Shown here: piece after piece, positions 39,501-62,455 of the stretch
Numbering within the stretch: the first letter of the stretch is position 1
How the letters are laid out: every line of letters starts with the position of its first letter
NCBI RefSeq assembly: GCF_014898055.3
Contig: NW_023605305.1
Coordinates: 116,944,234-117,008,233 of the forward strand
Direction of reading: 5' to 3'
Length of the DNA stretch: 64,000 bases
DNA from: Talpa occidentalis
Taxonomy: Eukaryota > Chordata > Mammalia > Eulipotyphla > Talpidae
Made by a program: the position numbers and the translations under genes
Notes under the pieces: model-generated
What the model was told of the DNA's origin: nothing
What the model saw: only the letters and a program-made list of their open reading frames with translations
The model's database searches: none

Positions 39501-42076
39501 GCCCGAGTGGCCCGCTGGCCAAGGACAGGCCCGGCCGGTCAGCACCTGGTGTCGGCGGCTGGGAGCTGGACACAGCCGAGGCCACGCCAGAGGACGGCTG
39601 GGGAAGCGGGGCCAGGCGTGCAGTGGGCATGCTGCGGGGGCCCTCAAAAGGCTCCAGTCACGGTGCTGCCCGCGGCTCCACCCCGGTGGGGGCCGGCGCT
39701 GGGCGGGCCGGGGAGCGGGCCTGGAGGGGTCCTCCACAGCCGGCAGCCACGGGCTGGCATGCGCGCACACGGCCCATCTCAGAGGTCCTGCTCGGGAGGC
39801 CCGCCCCAGGCCACGCGCTGCTCCGCTGGCAGCAAGGCACTGGGGGGACGCCCGCACGCACAGCCATCCGCGCTGCCGGTTGGGGTGGTGGCAGGGGACA
39901 GCTGCAGGCCACGGGTTCTGCTGGGGGGACGGAAATGTTCTAGAATGCGCAGCCAGCGCGCTGACCGCCCCCGAGCCGCCTGCGTGTGGGCACGAGCTAC
40001 GTGACACGAGTGGCAGCTCAATGAAGCTGCTAAAAAAATCCAAACAGAATCGGGTCCAGGCTGATAGGACCTGAGCTTTTTATTTTCCACCACGTTCCCG
40101 GGAGATCCTGATTACAGCGCGAGGACGGAACACAGCACCAAAACAAGTCCCAGGACGGCCACAGCCCAGGCCTCACCTCCTACCAGATTCAGGGGTTGTT
40201 GGATGTGTAAACAGAGGCGCCAGCTTTGTTCTGGAACAATGAGGTGCACGGAACGCAGGGGGTGGGGCTCCACTGCACACAAGCCCTGTCGCTGGGGATC
40301 CGACGACACACGGCGAGGGGCGCTGGCCCACAAAGGATGGGGTGCCCACGTGGTTTGGCTCTAGAATTCGTGACAGTGGAGGGGCTCCCCAGAACCCGAG
40401 GGGCTGCCCCAAACCCACTGAGTGGGACGTCAGGGATCGGGCAGGGGGAGGGGCAGGCGACGCGCCCACATTCCACCCACAATCACAGCCCCAGAGTTGA
40501 CGGGCCAACCACAAGCGCCCACCCACTTCCCTCTCCGGCGGGGCACGGAGCCCCAGGCTGCCCAGGAGTGGGTCAGATCCGGCACACAGGGGCCGGGCCA
40601 GCGACCTCGCTCGCGCCCTCAGCGCAATCCCTGTCCCTGAAATCCTCCCTAGGAACCGCACCAGCCGGCCGAGGTGGCGGCGGAGCAGCTGCTGCCAGGC
40701 TGGCCGCCACCCAGGAGGGTGCTCGTGTCGGACAGAGGAGATGGAGCTGACGGGTCCGGGACGGGGCCCTCGCTGCGGCGGCGCCGTGATGACCGCCAGG
40801 GAGACGGGGCCCACACTCCCGCCACCACCCGGGAAACGCTGCGCCAGCCTCGCGAGCAGCCAGGGCCACGCAGACCGCTGCAGGCCTGCGCGGGAGGCTG
40901 CCCGCGAGGTAGGGCCCCAGGCGAGGCGCCAGGCTGTGTTCTCTCGGGGGAACACAGAGGGGGGCAGGAGAGGGGTTCAGCCGCCCTGTTCCCGCCCTTC
41001 CCGGCCAGCGGCCACGAGGCAGAGCAGGCCGCGTGCTCAGCGAGGCCAGGCCCGTGGTGGGGGGCACGTCCCGGGCCTGGGCCTCCTGGGAACAGAGCCG
41101 GCCCGGCTGGCGCGGGTCACGCGCCTCTGGGGTGGGCAAAGGGGAAGGGACGTCACCGCTCTGTCCGGGCAGGGCCGGCTTCGGGCCAGCACAGAAGCCG
41201 CGGGCGGTCACGGCCCCGAGTGCGCGGCCGGGGCCCCACACTTGAGGAAGAACGGAGGGGGGGCGACCAGGAGGCCCCCGGTGAGGAAGGAGGGACCCCG
41301 CGGCACCACCGCGGCCAGCAGGGCCCAGCGCGCAGGACTCGGGCGGGAGGGACGGGGCTGCTCGCGCCCAGCCGCCCCGGGGGCTCCGGGGTGAGGACCG
41401 GCAGCTCGGCTCCCCCAAACCGCGTCCCCCGCTTCCCTGCCGGCCTCCGCGTCGGCCGAGGGGAGCAGCTGCTCCGCGGCGGAACCTGCGGGATCTGGCC
41501 CGGCTCGGCCTGCAGAGGCCCCGGCTGGCCCGCGGGCTGCCCGGGCGAGGCGGCGCGGGGAGGGGCCCCGGCGGGGACTGGGGCGCAGCTCGCGCGCGGG
41601 GCGGCTCTGAGGGAAACGGGCTGCGGCGCCCGCGCGTCCGGGGCGGGGGCTCCGCGAGGGGGTGCAGGGCGGAGGGTCCCCCGCCGGCCCCGGGCCCCGG
41701 CGGGGCGGAGGGGCGGCGCCGCATCTCCCCGCCGGGCAGCGCCCACCGGGCCGCGCCGCAGGCCGAGCGGGGCCCGCCCCTCCCGGGAGCCCGAGGGGCT
41801 GCGCGCGGCCGGGCCCCCCGCGCAGGCCCCGCCGCCGGCCCACCCGGCCCGCGCCCCGGCTAGGGGGGTCCCGCGTGCGCGCCGACGCCGGGGCCCGCGC
41901 ACCTGGCGCGCACCTGGCGCGCACCTGCGGCGGGCGGCTCGGAAGGGGCGGGCGACCCCGGCGCGCGCGACCCGCCGCGGGCCCCGCTGCAGACGCGCCG
42001 GCGCTCGGAGCCCAGCCCGGGGGCCCGGCCCGCCCCGCCCCAGCGCCGCCGCGGCCCGCGGCCCGGCCGGACTCAC
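36535..42076 (-). other. SLC36A1 first intron
   Basis: About 5.5 kb from the inferred noncoding exon to the first coding exon. It contains a 29-bp minisatellite at 38183-38311 and a palindromic TCTCGCGA at 37089-37096, an element found in some CpG-island promoters. No coding exon is recognised. Confidence 0.65.
38183..38311. repeat. 29-bp tandem repeat, about four and a half units
   Basis: GAGGGCAGCAGG recurs at 38183, 38212, 38241, 38270 and 38299, an exact 29-base spacing. Units alternate between GAGAGAGGCGCCGGGG and GGAGAGGCGCCGGGG forms, hinting at a 58-base higher-order unit. Confidence 0.9.
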
Positions 42077-42190
42077 CTGGCGCCGCCGCCGCCCGGCCCG
42101 GCCCGGCCTGCGCGCGGCGCTTCCGGCTGGTCACGGGGCCGGTCACGTGCCCGCGCGGCGCCCCCTGGCGGCGGAGGCGGAGGCGCCGGC
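42077..42190 (-). other. SLC36A1: Probable SLC36A1 noncoding first exon
   Basis: A consensus donor on the minus strand (CCAG|GTGAGT, donor bases ending at 42071) closes a CpG-rich segment next to core promoter motifs, with no ATG-initiated frame of note. The 5' end is a guess. Mammalian SLC36A1 begins with noncoding exons, which fits. Confidence 0.55.
42141..42150. promoter_or_regulatory. E-box resembling a CLEAR (TFEB/TFE3) site
   Basis: GGTCACGTGC contains the TCACGTG core of the lysosomal CLEAR motif, placed among other core promoter sites of a gene whose product works in lysosomes. Sequence match only; USF or MYC-type factors use similar sites. Confidence 0.45.
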
Positions 42191-42191
42191 C

Positions 42192-42203
42192 CGCGCATGC
42201 GCA
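42192..42203. promoter_or_regulatory. NRF1 palindrome
   Basis: CGCGCATGCGCA matches the NRF1 consensus at all core positions. NRF1 sites commonly mark the start region of CpG-island promoters. Confidence 0.65.
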
Positions 42204-42812
42204 GCGTCGGTCCGGCCCAGGCCGCCGGGCGCGCGCGAGTCCCCGGCCCGGGCGGCTGCGGCGGGTGCGGCTCGCGCCGGGGTCCCCGCGCCACGCCGGG
42301 CGGGGGACGGGGGCGGGCCCCGAGGAGGGCCGGGAGTGGCCGCCGGCCCGGGGGCGGGGCAGGCCCGTGGGGCGCAGGCCCGGGCGCCGCGGGGTGTGCG
42401 CCCCAGGAGCCCCGGAGCCGCCGGGACGGCGCCCCCCCCACCCCCCTACCCCCCCACCCCCCCACCCCCGCCGGGGACACGACCTGCCGCCCGGCCGCGA
42501 GCCCGCCCGAGCCCTCCGCGGACCAGGCGGTGCCCGCGGGGAGTCACCGCGCCGGGGGCGGTTCCAGCGCCCCCGGGGCTGCCCAGCCGCGTCCAGGCCC
42601 CCCAGCTGGTTTCGGAGGACGCGGAGCTAGATGACCCGTGACGGGAGGCTCACCTGCGGGCTCACCTGCGGGCTCACCTGCGGGGCGGGGACCCAGCGCC
42701 CACAGCTGTCTGGATTGGGGGAGGGGTGCTCGGGGGAGCCCGAGTCACCTGGGGAGTCATGCAGGCGGCTTCATCCTTCAATTAGAACTCGTGGGGTGCT
42801 TTAAATATCAAG
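42204..42812. other. Intergenic DNA upstream of SLC36A1
   Basis: GC-rich flank of the CpG island with a C-rich tract (42430-42475) and the 12-bp triplicate at 42649-42684. Confidence 0.6.
42649..42684. repeat. 12-bp tandem triplicate CTCACCTGCGGG
   Basis: Three head-to-tail copies starting at 42649, 42661 and 42673. Each copy is, on the minus strand, CAGGTGAG, a perfect splice donor. Confidence 0.9.
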
Positions 42813-43062
42813 AGGGGCCCCCGGTGGCGCAGGGGTTAAGTGTCAGTGCTGCCAAGTTAGCCGCAGCCTCCGCAGCCAGGGAGCTGCCCCCTCGCGCGGC
42901 GGACCCCTCCTGTCTCCCGGCTGCTCCCCTCAGCGGTGGATTTGGTCGGTCTGCCTGCTCTGTTCCCCGCTCTGGCTCTGGTGGATCCTCTCACCGCCCC
43001 CCACGCATCTCTGGCCTGTACCCCAGCTCTTGCATGCAAAATAAATCAATCTAATAAATACA
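42813..43062 (+). mobile_element. tRNA-derived SINE, copy 3
   Basis: Starts CCCCGGTGGCGCAGGGGTTAAG (A box inside), has lost the B-box segment (GCCTCCGCAGCCAGGGAGCTG is contiguous) and ends in AAATAAATCAATCTAATAAAT. Confidence 0.85.
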
Positions 43063-46000
43063 TGAAGAGGTCATTTTCACCACAAAATCAGCCCTGTTCA
43101 CACAAGGGCAGCAGATCAGAACAGATGCGTCTTCTGAGGAGGTCTGGCGCGCTGGCTGCGGGAGAAGGGATGGAGGCGCAGGACGCTGGCTCTTGGGGCG
43201 TCCATCCAAAGAGCGCTAGGCCGTGCCGCCAAGTGTGGTGCGTCAGGGGTGCACAGCACGCACAGGCGGTGGCCGGGGTTGGGGGCAGGTACCCTCAGTG
43301 GAGTGTCACGAGGAGACCAGCTGCAGCCAGAGGGGCTGGAGGAGCCGCGTGGGCTCCCTGTGGAGGGGCCGTGGAGGTGACAGCAAGCAGGCGCTTCTCA
43401 CGGGGAGCAGCTGGAGCCACGCGGCCACTGAGGAGCACACACTCAAAAGCCTCCAACCCCACTAGGCCAGAGCCACTCCCCTCTGGGCTGAGGGGCGAAG
43501 GGAGGGTGGGGGTAACACGGCAGAGACGGGCGCCCTGGCAGGGCAGGCAACTTCACAGCCTCTGTCCCGGGACTCAGCTCAGACCTGAGCACTGGGGTGA
43601 TCAGCAACGATGCAGGGTGAATGCGGCACAGGCCACAGAGGGGTGAGTGGTGCTCCCCAAATTGCGTGGTTATGTAAACGAGGGGCACACCAGCACAGCC
43701 GGCGGGGAGCGCATGAGTGACAGACCACAGGACCCAAGAGCCGGCCTGGGAGGGCCTGGAGAGCGGGGCCAAGAGAAGGGTCAGGTGCGGAGCACGCGGG
43801 CCTGAGTCAGCCCCCCAGGCACTTGCATGCCCCGATGGAGGGCAGGCGCGGTCAGGAAAGAATGCCTGGGGGACGCTCCTGAAATGAAAACTGACAAAAA
43901 TTGAGACCTCAAGAGAGGAGCAAGTGCCAAGGAGGGAGATCTAAAGGTGAGGTGCTGAGCGTCCGTGGGCACACACAGAGGCAGGGCGGGCCTGGCCTGG
44001 CCTCAGGGACCCGTGCCTCGTGGGGGACGGCAGCAGCGGCCCCGGGACAGGAGTGACCAGGCAGTGGGGGAGCTCGGCGAGAAATAGCTAACTAGGCCCC
44101 CGCGGCGGGGCCTCCACACGCAGGCCCAGGGGGGCGTCTGGGGGAGGTCTGGGCAGAGTGGGGGAGCGGAGCCAGCTGGGAGGACAGGCGGTGGGAGGGA
44201 GCGGTCAGGAGGGGTGCGGGCCGGGGGCCCCGAGGACAGTGAGGGAGGAGTCTGGGCCAAGCGGGGCCATGTGGGGGGCTCTTTGCCTTCCTCTGACAGC
44301 CTCGGGCGTAAGGAGAAGGGGTCTCCTCCGGGCAGCCTCCTCTGGCGGTATTGGAGCCAGCGGGCCTCACCCCCTGACCCGAGGGAGAGTGGAGGCCAGG
44401 ACGCCTCACCTAGGCCTAGCCCGGGCCCCCGCCTGCGGCCCTCCGAGATGCCGCGATAGCAAAGGCAGAAGGGGCACATTTTTTAAGGAAAAGCGAACGG
44501 GACGGACACCTTCGCCATCTGTCCGCACATCTGAGTGATGGGAATTCCAGATAGCGGGACGTGGAAATATGGATCGCGTGCAGAATTTCAACTATTTAGC
44601 ACCCGCCCAAATTTAACATCCACGAGGGCTCCCGCCGCCGCCGGGTGGCCATGGAGAGCGCCGTGCCTGGGGAGCTCGGCCGGGGCCTGCACATCTGCGG
44701 GAGGGACGGGCCACTGGGGCCGGGGGGTGACCAGCAGCCGCAGTTTGGGAGACGGTCCGCGTGCCTCGGCGGCATCAGCGTGTTCTGTACACTTCGGCCA
44801 CACGGTTGGAAAATTCAGTAGGTGGCACAGAAGCTGGAAAACGAAGTGAAACATTCTTGCTTTGGGAATGGAAATTCGTGGAGAGAAAACTGTAAGGAAC
44901 GCAGAGTCCTGCTGCAGGGCGCCGGGCCTGGAGAGCTGCCCACTCACGAGGGGCAGGGCCCGCAGGAGCACCAGCCCGGCCCGGGGGAGGCCGCCCTGCG
45001 GGCCCCAAGCCCGTGCTCCCAGCGGGGCTCGGGGCAGGGCAGCCGGACGGAGTGCTGATGCCACAGCCCTCGCCAACGTTCTGCCCGGCCAGTGGACTCA
45101 AGGGGAAATGCCGCTCTGCAGACGGGTGCGCTCTGAAGTCCCAGAAAGAGACGTGGCCAGTTCACCAGCCCATCACACTTGGGGCGGGCGGTGGGTGGCC
45201 ACCAAGGCCAGGCTCTGAGGTGGAGCTCAGGAGGACCCAAGCGCCGGGGGCGGTGGCAGGAGTGGAGGCTGACAGCTGTAGCCCGCTCTTCCAGCCACAC
45301 GGGCAGGGCCCCCACTGGACATAGACCCCCCCACCGGACATAGGCAGGCCCCCCGCACACTGGACACAGGCCCCCCCACTGGACACAGCGTTCCTGCCCA
45401 CAGAGGCGGAGGGGGGAGCAGGATGCCTGCGCGGCTTTTCCTGGAGAAGCAGCCCCAGATAAGGGCACAGTTTCTCAGTGCTGGGGCATCAGGTCCCGTC
45501 CTGCTCCCCCTCTGCTCCGTGGGGAGTGTGAGCACCTCTCCCAGGCCAAAGCAGCCCAGAAAACCCTCCCTGGACCCAGGCCTGAGGTCGGGGCGGTGCT
45601 CCCCCTGGTGGCCCGCGCGCACCAGCACCAGCACCAGCATCCTCACGTCATCACCACCGTGGCCCTGGCACTGCTGGCATCACCACCCCACAGCACCATC
45701 CCCATCCGCAGGCCTGAGGCATGGACGCACAGAACGGCACACGCCAACACTCACATGTGCCACACTCATGCACACACGCGTGCACAAACATCCTCACGGC
45801 TCCGCAGCCACCAGGCCCGCGCTCTGCGCACACTGGCCCCGCACGCTCACACCCGCACTCCCCTGAAAGGAGATGTGGTCGCTCAGTCAAAGGGCTCCCG
45901 AATCCTCCAGGCTTTCTCGGGGGGCCGCCCAGCAGGAGCGGTGAGCTGGGGCGGCCCTGGGAGCGGTCAGGGCGCGCAGCTCAGGGCCAAGGGGCAAAGT

Positions 46001-46900
46001 GCCCCGTGGGCTGGTGAGGGGGCCGGCGGCCCGCGCAGGGCTGGGCAGGGGTGGGCGGCCCGGGCTGCGCTGGTCTGTCTGGACACACACGCCCCCCGCG
46101 CCTTGTCACTTCCCGGCCAGCTGACGGCCGCAGGTCGGGAGTAATCCCTGCACGTAAAAGGCGGCGTCTGCCAGCTGCCGGGCGGCACGGCCCGGCCACA
46201 CCACCAGCGCGTGAAACATGTTTCCCCAAAAAGACTGACCCCGGGTCTTGTCTGCTCGGGCTCACAGCTCGGACACAGACGTTTCTCTGTTCCCCCCCGA
46301 CTCACCGCTGATGCTGACGCATGCTGCGGACCAGGCGGGTGACCGGTCACGCCCGGAGCCCGGGAGCGGGGAGTGAAGGCCCCGAGGGGCGGGGCCGGGC
46401 CCGGGGTGTGGGGGTCTGGCAGGACTAGCACGTGGGTCCCTCAGTCCTCACTCAGAGCCCTGGGGTCACACGGGCCACGGGCGGCTCCTGGGATGGGAAG
46501 ACACTCAGAGGGAAAGCTGAGGACCTCAGAGAGGAAGACTCGGGGGGTTCTCGGGGGTCCCCTATCCCTAAAAGTCACATGCCCTGCGGGACCCCCGTTC
46601 TGTCCCCCAGGACCCGGGTCTCTTTATAATCCTCATTGATCTCGGCAGAGCTTTGGCCGTTTAATTCATCTTTTCAGACAGTCCCGAGCTTCTCTCTTTT
46701 CCAGGCGCACAGATTCCTCCTCTTGCGCATCGTTTCTTTCCATCAGTTTCTATCCAGTTGGTCTTTTGTCGTCGCTTGGCAGCGATCATTGCCTGCTAAT
46801 CTTTTTTAACCTGAGGATATAACTTTACTGACACTGAAACGCGCGGAGGCCAGCGCTTCCCCCTGCGCGGGAGAGCCCCGCTGCTGTCCCCGCATGCCCC
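43063..46900. other. Intergenic DNA between the divergent SLC36 genes
   Basis: No exon, RNA gene or interspersed repeat recognised apart from the short tandem array at 45305-45390. A CA-rich patch lies near 45760-45800. Confidence 0.55.
45305..45390. repeat. Short tandem array of CCCCCACTGGACAC units
   Basis: Three to four imperfect units carrying CCCC(A)C(T)GGACAYAG with spacers of about 12-16 bases. Confidence 0.65.
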
Positions 46901-48500
46901 CCCTGCACCCCCGGGGGTGAGGTGGAGCCTCAGAGCAGGAGGGACACTGGGCCACTCCACCTCCCGCGGCCTGGACAGGAGACAGGCTGTGCCTCCGGCT
47001 TCATCAGGCCCCCGGGAGCGCGGCCAGGAGTCTGGAACTGCGGGTGCTCGCGGGGCAGCTGCGAGCGGCCGCTCCCCCTCCCCGCCGCGTGGCCGCCCCC
47101 AGGGCTGGGGCCGAGCTGAGCTGTCCTCCCGCATGCCGAGGATGCCTGCCCCGAGGATGCCTGCCCCGCGGCTCTGGCTCTGCGAGGGGCCGGCCCGCCT
47201 CCCCCGCTGGGTCGGGGCCTGCCCTCCGCGCGCCCACCCCTGGCGTGCGGCCGCCGGGGCGCAGCGTCTCCGCGGCGGGCGAGGCCGGGCCGGGCACCTG
47301 CCAGGGAGGCCGCGCCCTCAGCGGCTCCGCGGGGCCGGGAGGGCCGGCGGACCCTTGGAGCGGCCCCGCGGACCCTTGGAGAGGTGGCCTCGCAGGGCGG
47401 CGACTCTCCAGGCCCCGCGCCCCTCCCAAGGGCCGGGCTCCCGCCGGCGCAGGGGAGCCGCGCCGGGGCCAGCACAGGTGGCCGGACACCTGCGGCCCGA
47501 CACCTGCGGCCCGACACCTGCGGCGGGGGCGGGCCGGGCTGCGCCCCCTGGAGGGCGCGGGCGGGAGGTGCAGGCGCCCGAGGAATCCGAACCCGGGGGT
47601 GACCCCGAGGACACCGCCGGCGTCCGGGTCCCGCCCGCATGACCGGGGCAGCCGGGGCTGCAGCCCCCCGCCCCCCCGCGGCCCCCCCCCGCCGCTGCCA
47701 GGCTCGCGGGGTTTTCAGGACGGCAGCCCCGGGCGCCCTGCCGCCTGCTCCCCGCCAGCGGCCTCCCCCGCGCCCCGCGGACGGGCGCCTGTGCCCAGCG
47801 GCCTGAGACGGCGCGGGCCGGGGACTCCTGTTCCGAGTGGACAGCGGAGACCCACGGCGGGAGGGGCGCACGCCCGGCTCCCAGGCTGGCAGCGCCCGCG
47901 CGGGCGGCGCGCCGGCTGGGGCCGGTGGGGGCGCAGGGGGGACACCCCGCCGGGTGGGGGGCGGGGCGGGGCCGGGGCTGCACCTGCCGCCGGAGGCGCC
48001 CTCGGGCGCGGGCGGGATGCAAAGGCCAGAGCCCGGCCGACCCACCGCTGCGGGGGCGCAGGGGGCGCGCGGCCCACCCCCGCTTCTAGAGCCTCGGGCC
48101 CCTGGTTCTCGGCTGTTTAAAACTGCGCCCCGCGGTGCCAACACTGACGCGCCGCTGGAAACCAAAACCTGAAACTGGCGAGAGACGCCCCGCCCGCCCC
48201 GCGCCGGCCCGCAGGGCCCCGGGGCCCCCCGACCCCGCTGGGGCCGCGCCCGCCCGCCCGCCCCGGGGCGCCCCAGAACCCGGTGAAAGCGCGCGGCCCG
48301 GGTTCCACCGGCCCCTGGGTCCCGAGCCCCCTGATTCCCGCCCTACAGACGAGCAACAGGCCCTGCCTTTGCTGGGGGAGGCGTGGCGGGGGGCCGGGGG
48401 CGGCCCCGCCCTCATTCCACCCTGAGACCCGGCGGGATGCCGGCGGGGAGGGCAGCTGCGGGGCCGGCGTGCCCGTGGGCGTGGGAGGCCGAGGCCAGCC
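46900..48500. promoter_or_regulatory. CpG-island-like block with no gene assigned
   Basis: About 1.6 kb as CpG-dense as the SLC36A1 promoter, about 1.7 kb upstream of the SLC36A2 start codon. Stops are so rare that frames are open on both strands, which is composition, not coding. It may be an upstream promoter of SLC36A2 or an unannotated transcript start. Confidence 0.5.
47478..47526. repeat. Tandem CCGACACCTGCGG triplicate
   Basis: Three copies of CCGACACCTGCGG-like units (the first CCGGACACCTGCGG) inside the CpG-rich block. Confidence 0.8.
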
Positions 48501-48987
48501 TGAGCCGGCGGCCCCAGGGGCGCGCCCAGCCGCGTGGGCCCGCCGGGGCAGGGCTGCGGAGCCCGGGCCGGAGGTGCCCGCAGGGAGGCCTGCATGCCAA
48601 GCTCTCCCCTCAGGCGGGTCCGGAGCGCCCCCAGGATTCCGGGGTCTCCCATGACCGCCCACCCAGAGAGGAACAAGGACCAGCCGGCGCCCCCGCGCCC
48701 GGCCCACCTCTGCCCATCTGCTGCCTGAGCAGCCCCCAGCAGTGGGAGGTGGGGGAGTCTGGGGTCTCGTGTTGGGCACCCCAGGGCCAGAGCCCACGGG
48801 TCTCCCCGGTTCAGGAAAAGGAGCTTGTGCCAGGTGGGGCTCAGGTGTGGAGAGTGGCCGGGGGCGCCCACCTTGCCAAGGAGGCAAAGCGCAGCCTCAC
48901 CCCGGGCAGCAGCCCCGGGGGCCAGAGCTGACCCCCTCAGGACCCGTGGGGCGTTGGTGCAGAGCACCCCTTTAAAAAGGAGAAGAC
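48501..48987. other. Intergenic DNA
   Basis: Nothing recognisable before the next SINE. Confidence 0.5.
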
Positions 48988-49260
48988 AGCCTCGCTGGTG
49001 GCGCAAGGGGCTGAGCACCGCACTGTGAAGCTGCCCGCAGCCTCTGCAGCACGAGTTCCCTCCCCGGCCGGCCAGGGAGCTGCCCACAGGGCGCGGCAGA
49101 CCCCTCCTGACTCCCGCTGCTCCCCTCGGCAGTGTGTTTCAGTCCATCTGCCTGTTCTGTTCCCCACTCTGTCTCCGGTGAGTCTTCTCACCCCCACACC
49201 TCTGGCCTGTCCCCCAGCTCTTGTGTGCAGAAATAAATAAATCTTTAAAAAAATAAAATA
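48988..49260 (+). mobile_element. tRNA-derived SINE, copy 4, with target-site duplication
   Basis: Same family: A box TGGCGCAAGGG, CCAGGGAGCTGCC, AGACCCCTCCTGACTC, GTTTCAGTCCATCTGCCTGT and AAATAAATAAATCTTT. Flanks AAAAAGGAGAAGA (48975) and AAAAAGGGGAAGA (49261 region) form a 13-base duplication with one mismatch, so this copy is comparatively intact. Confidence 0.88.
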
Positions 49261-49273
49261 AAAAGGGGAAGAA

Positions 49274-50213
49274 ATGAGGCATTTAAGATGGCACTCAGGA
49301 CCCTGGAAGTCTCCCCCTGCAGGGGCCAAGAAATCGGGGTGCTGCTTGTTCTGGGGGAGCCGTCGTTGTGGGGGAGCAGGAAACGGTTCAGCCTGTCACT
49401 GCAGGGGGACACAACAGGCCAGGGACCAGGAACCCCAGGCCTCCAGAGCCCTTGGGGCCAAGGCCCAGGAGCCCAGCCCCCCAGGCAGTGGGTGGCCCTT
49501 GCCCTGCGCCCCAGAGGCATAGGAGGGGGCAGAGGTGAGAGTGAGAGGGAGCAGGGAGTGGGCGAGTGACCTTTAGTCCACCCCAAGGAAGGGGGGTGCC
49601 CAGCACACCTCCCAGCAGGCTGGCTGACCCCAGGACAGTGCAGGACAGTGGGGGTGGGGACTGACACCCCCAGGCAGTGCAGGGCGGGGGACAGTGTGGA
49701 GGGGAGATGGGAAAGCAGAGGTGGGGGCAGCGGGGGTGGGACAGCAGGGGTGGGCAGTGGGGGTGGGGGGACAGCGGGCTTGGGGGGCAGCAGGGGTGGG
49801 GGGCTCTTGGAGACAGACATGGGGCTGGTCTGGCCTGATCCGGGCCCGGGTCCCCGCTGTCTCTCTCCAGCGGTGCCGCCGCGGGCAGGAGCCTGGCCCC
49901 AGACCGCATTTCTTCCCTATTTAATTTATGGGGCGGAATGAGAGGACACAGGTGAAACCCCCAGCGGCGCGTCCTTCGGCAAAGTACCCCCTTAATGCTC
50001 GTGGTCAAAGGGCCAGAGCAGGCGCTGCTGTCCCCGCAGGGTGGTGCGAGGCCAATCAGGGTGGGGACTCCTCCCCAGCCCTCCCCAGCTGCTCGGGCCA
50101 GTCCTCCCTGGGGGCGGGGGGCGGGGCCTCCCACATGCTATTTGGCTCTGGGGCACCTGCAGCGCTCACCTCCCTCCCGGCCGCCTCTCCCCAGCCCTGT
50201 CCGCGGAGCAGTC
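49274..50213 (+). other. SLC36A2 upstream region
   Basis: Contains a G-rich imperfect tandem tract (49600-49805) and CTATTTAATTTA at 49917-49928, which could act as a TATA- or MEF2-like element roughly 290 bases before the start codon. The transcription start is not identifiable. Confidence 0.4.
49600..49805. repeat. GGGGTGGG / ACAGTG imperfect minisatellite
   Basis: Irregular repeats of GGGGGTGGG, GGACAGTG and CAGCAGGGG over about 200 bases upstream of SLC36A2. Confidence 0.65.
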
Positions 50214-61485
<11,272 letters not shown>

Positions 61486-62455
61486 GGAGGGCCCGTCCCG
61501 TCCCACCATCCCGGCCAGCGCGGCCCAGGCCTCAGATGCGCGGCCTCCCCTGGGCAGTCCCGGTGGGTGAAAAGCCAGGACTCGCAGCCACCGGTGCAGA
61601 CGGTGACGCCGCTGTGCTGCTTACTCCTCGCCGCCCCCTCCAGCCTCACTGGCCGCCCCTTCCCGAGGCCTGCCTCCGCCCACTTCTTGGCAAATCCGCA
61701 CAGATGTCACCCCGCAGCGTGCGGGTGTGCGCATGTGTGTGCGGGTGTGTGCATGTGCACAGGTGTGGGTGTGCGGGCGTGTGCGGGCGTGTGGCACTTG
61801 TAGCTGCTGCAGGGATGGCAGCACCCGGGATGGCTCTACCCAGGTGGAGCCGCGGGGATGCAGTGGACAGCCGTGCCCCTGTGCGGCTGCTCCGAGGGGG
61901 AGACCTCCTGGGCGAGACAACACAGGCCACAGGACACGGCAGGCCGGAGGGGCTGGGAGGGGCTGGGAGCACAATGCAACCTGGCGAGGGACGGCTGGTG
62001 CCCACGGGGCAGAGGGTGGCAAGGACACTGGCTACCCCTGAGTCCCCACCAGCACACCCGGCTGCCTTCTGCGTGCCAAGCCGCCCAGGGTCCTGGGAGC
62101 CACTTGGGCCTCGTGGTGGTGACTTCACAGCCCCTTCCGGCCAGGCCGGGTCTGCGTCTCCACCCTTGGGTCTGGTCCCACCTGGCAATGCAGAGCCTGG
62201 GGGACAGCAGACCCTGGGAGGGGCCACCCTCTGCTGTCCCTGGAGCCTCGATCTCAAGGCAGCAGCCGGGCACCCTCGGGTGAGAGGCCACACAAGGGGC
62301 TTCCCAGCTGGGCCGTCCCCCATGCCCGGCCTTCCGGCGACAGGCTCAGGGGTGCTCCCCGGCCCCAGCCACCCTGGTCTGGCTGGCCCAGGCCACGGCA
62401 CTGCCCGTGAGCCGCCGCGCCATGAGAAGCAATAAACGCTGTGTCCCATGGTGTG
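61486..62455 (+). other. SLC36A2: SLC36A2 3' untranslated region
   Basis: About 970 bases between the stop and the poly(A) signal. A degenerate TG/GCG tract lies at 61725-61795. Confidence 0.7.
62431..62436 (+). promoter_or_regulatory. SLC36A2: SLC36A2 polyadenylation signal AATAAA
   Basis: Canonical AATAAA followed about 20 bases later by GU-rich GGTGTGGGGT, the usual downstream element. Confidence 0.8.

Larger units (their letters stand above)
41500..42480. promoter_or_regulatory. SLC36A1: CpG island promoter of SLC36A1
   Basis: About 1 kb of extremely CpG-dense sequence around the inferred first exon, with CTTCCGG (ETS) at 42120-42126, GGTCACGTGC (E-box) at 42141-42150 and CGCGCATGCGCA (NRF1 palindrome) at 42192-42203. 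No TATA box is seen, as usual for such promoters. Confidence 0.7.

Noticed and set aside
38577..40043. Frames of 295-475 codons on both strands in the SLC36A1 first intron
   Set aside because: No domain, no recognisable splice-compatible homology, and equal openness on opposite strands; compositional.
40573..42641. A 655-codon plus-strand and a 383-codon minus-strand frame over the CpG island
   Set aside because: Both are low-complexity Pro/Arg/Ala/Gly translations of promoter DNA.
46917..48170. Long frames of up to 411 codons in the orphan CpG-rich block
   Set aside because: Same compositional artefact. I keep the CpG block itself as a finding but not as a protein gene.
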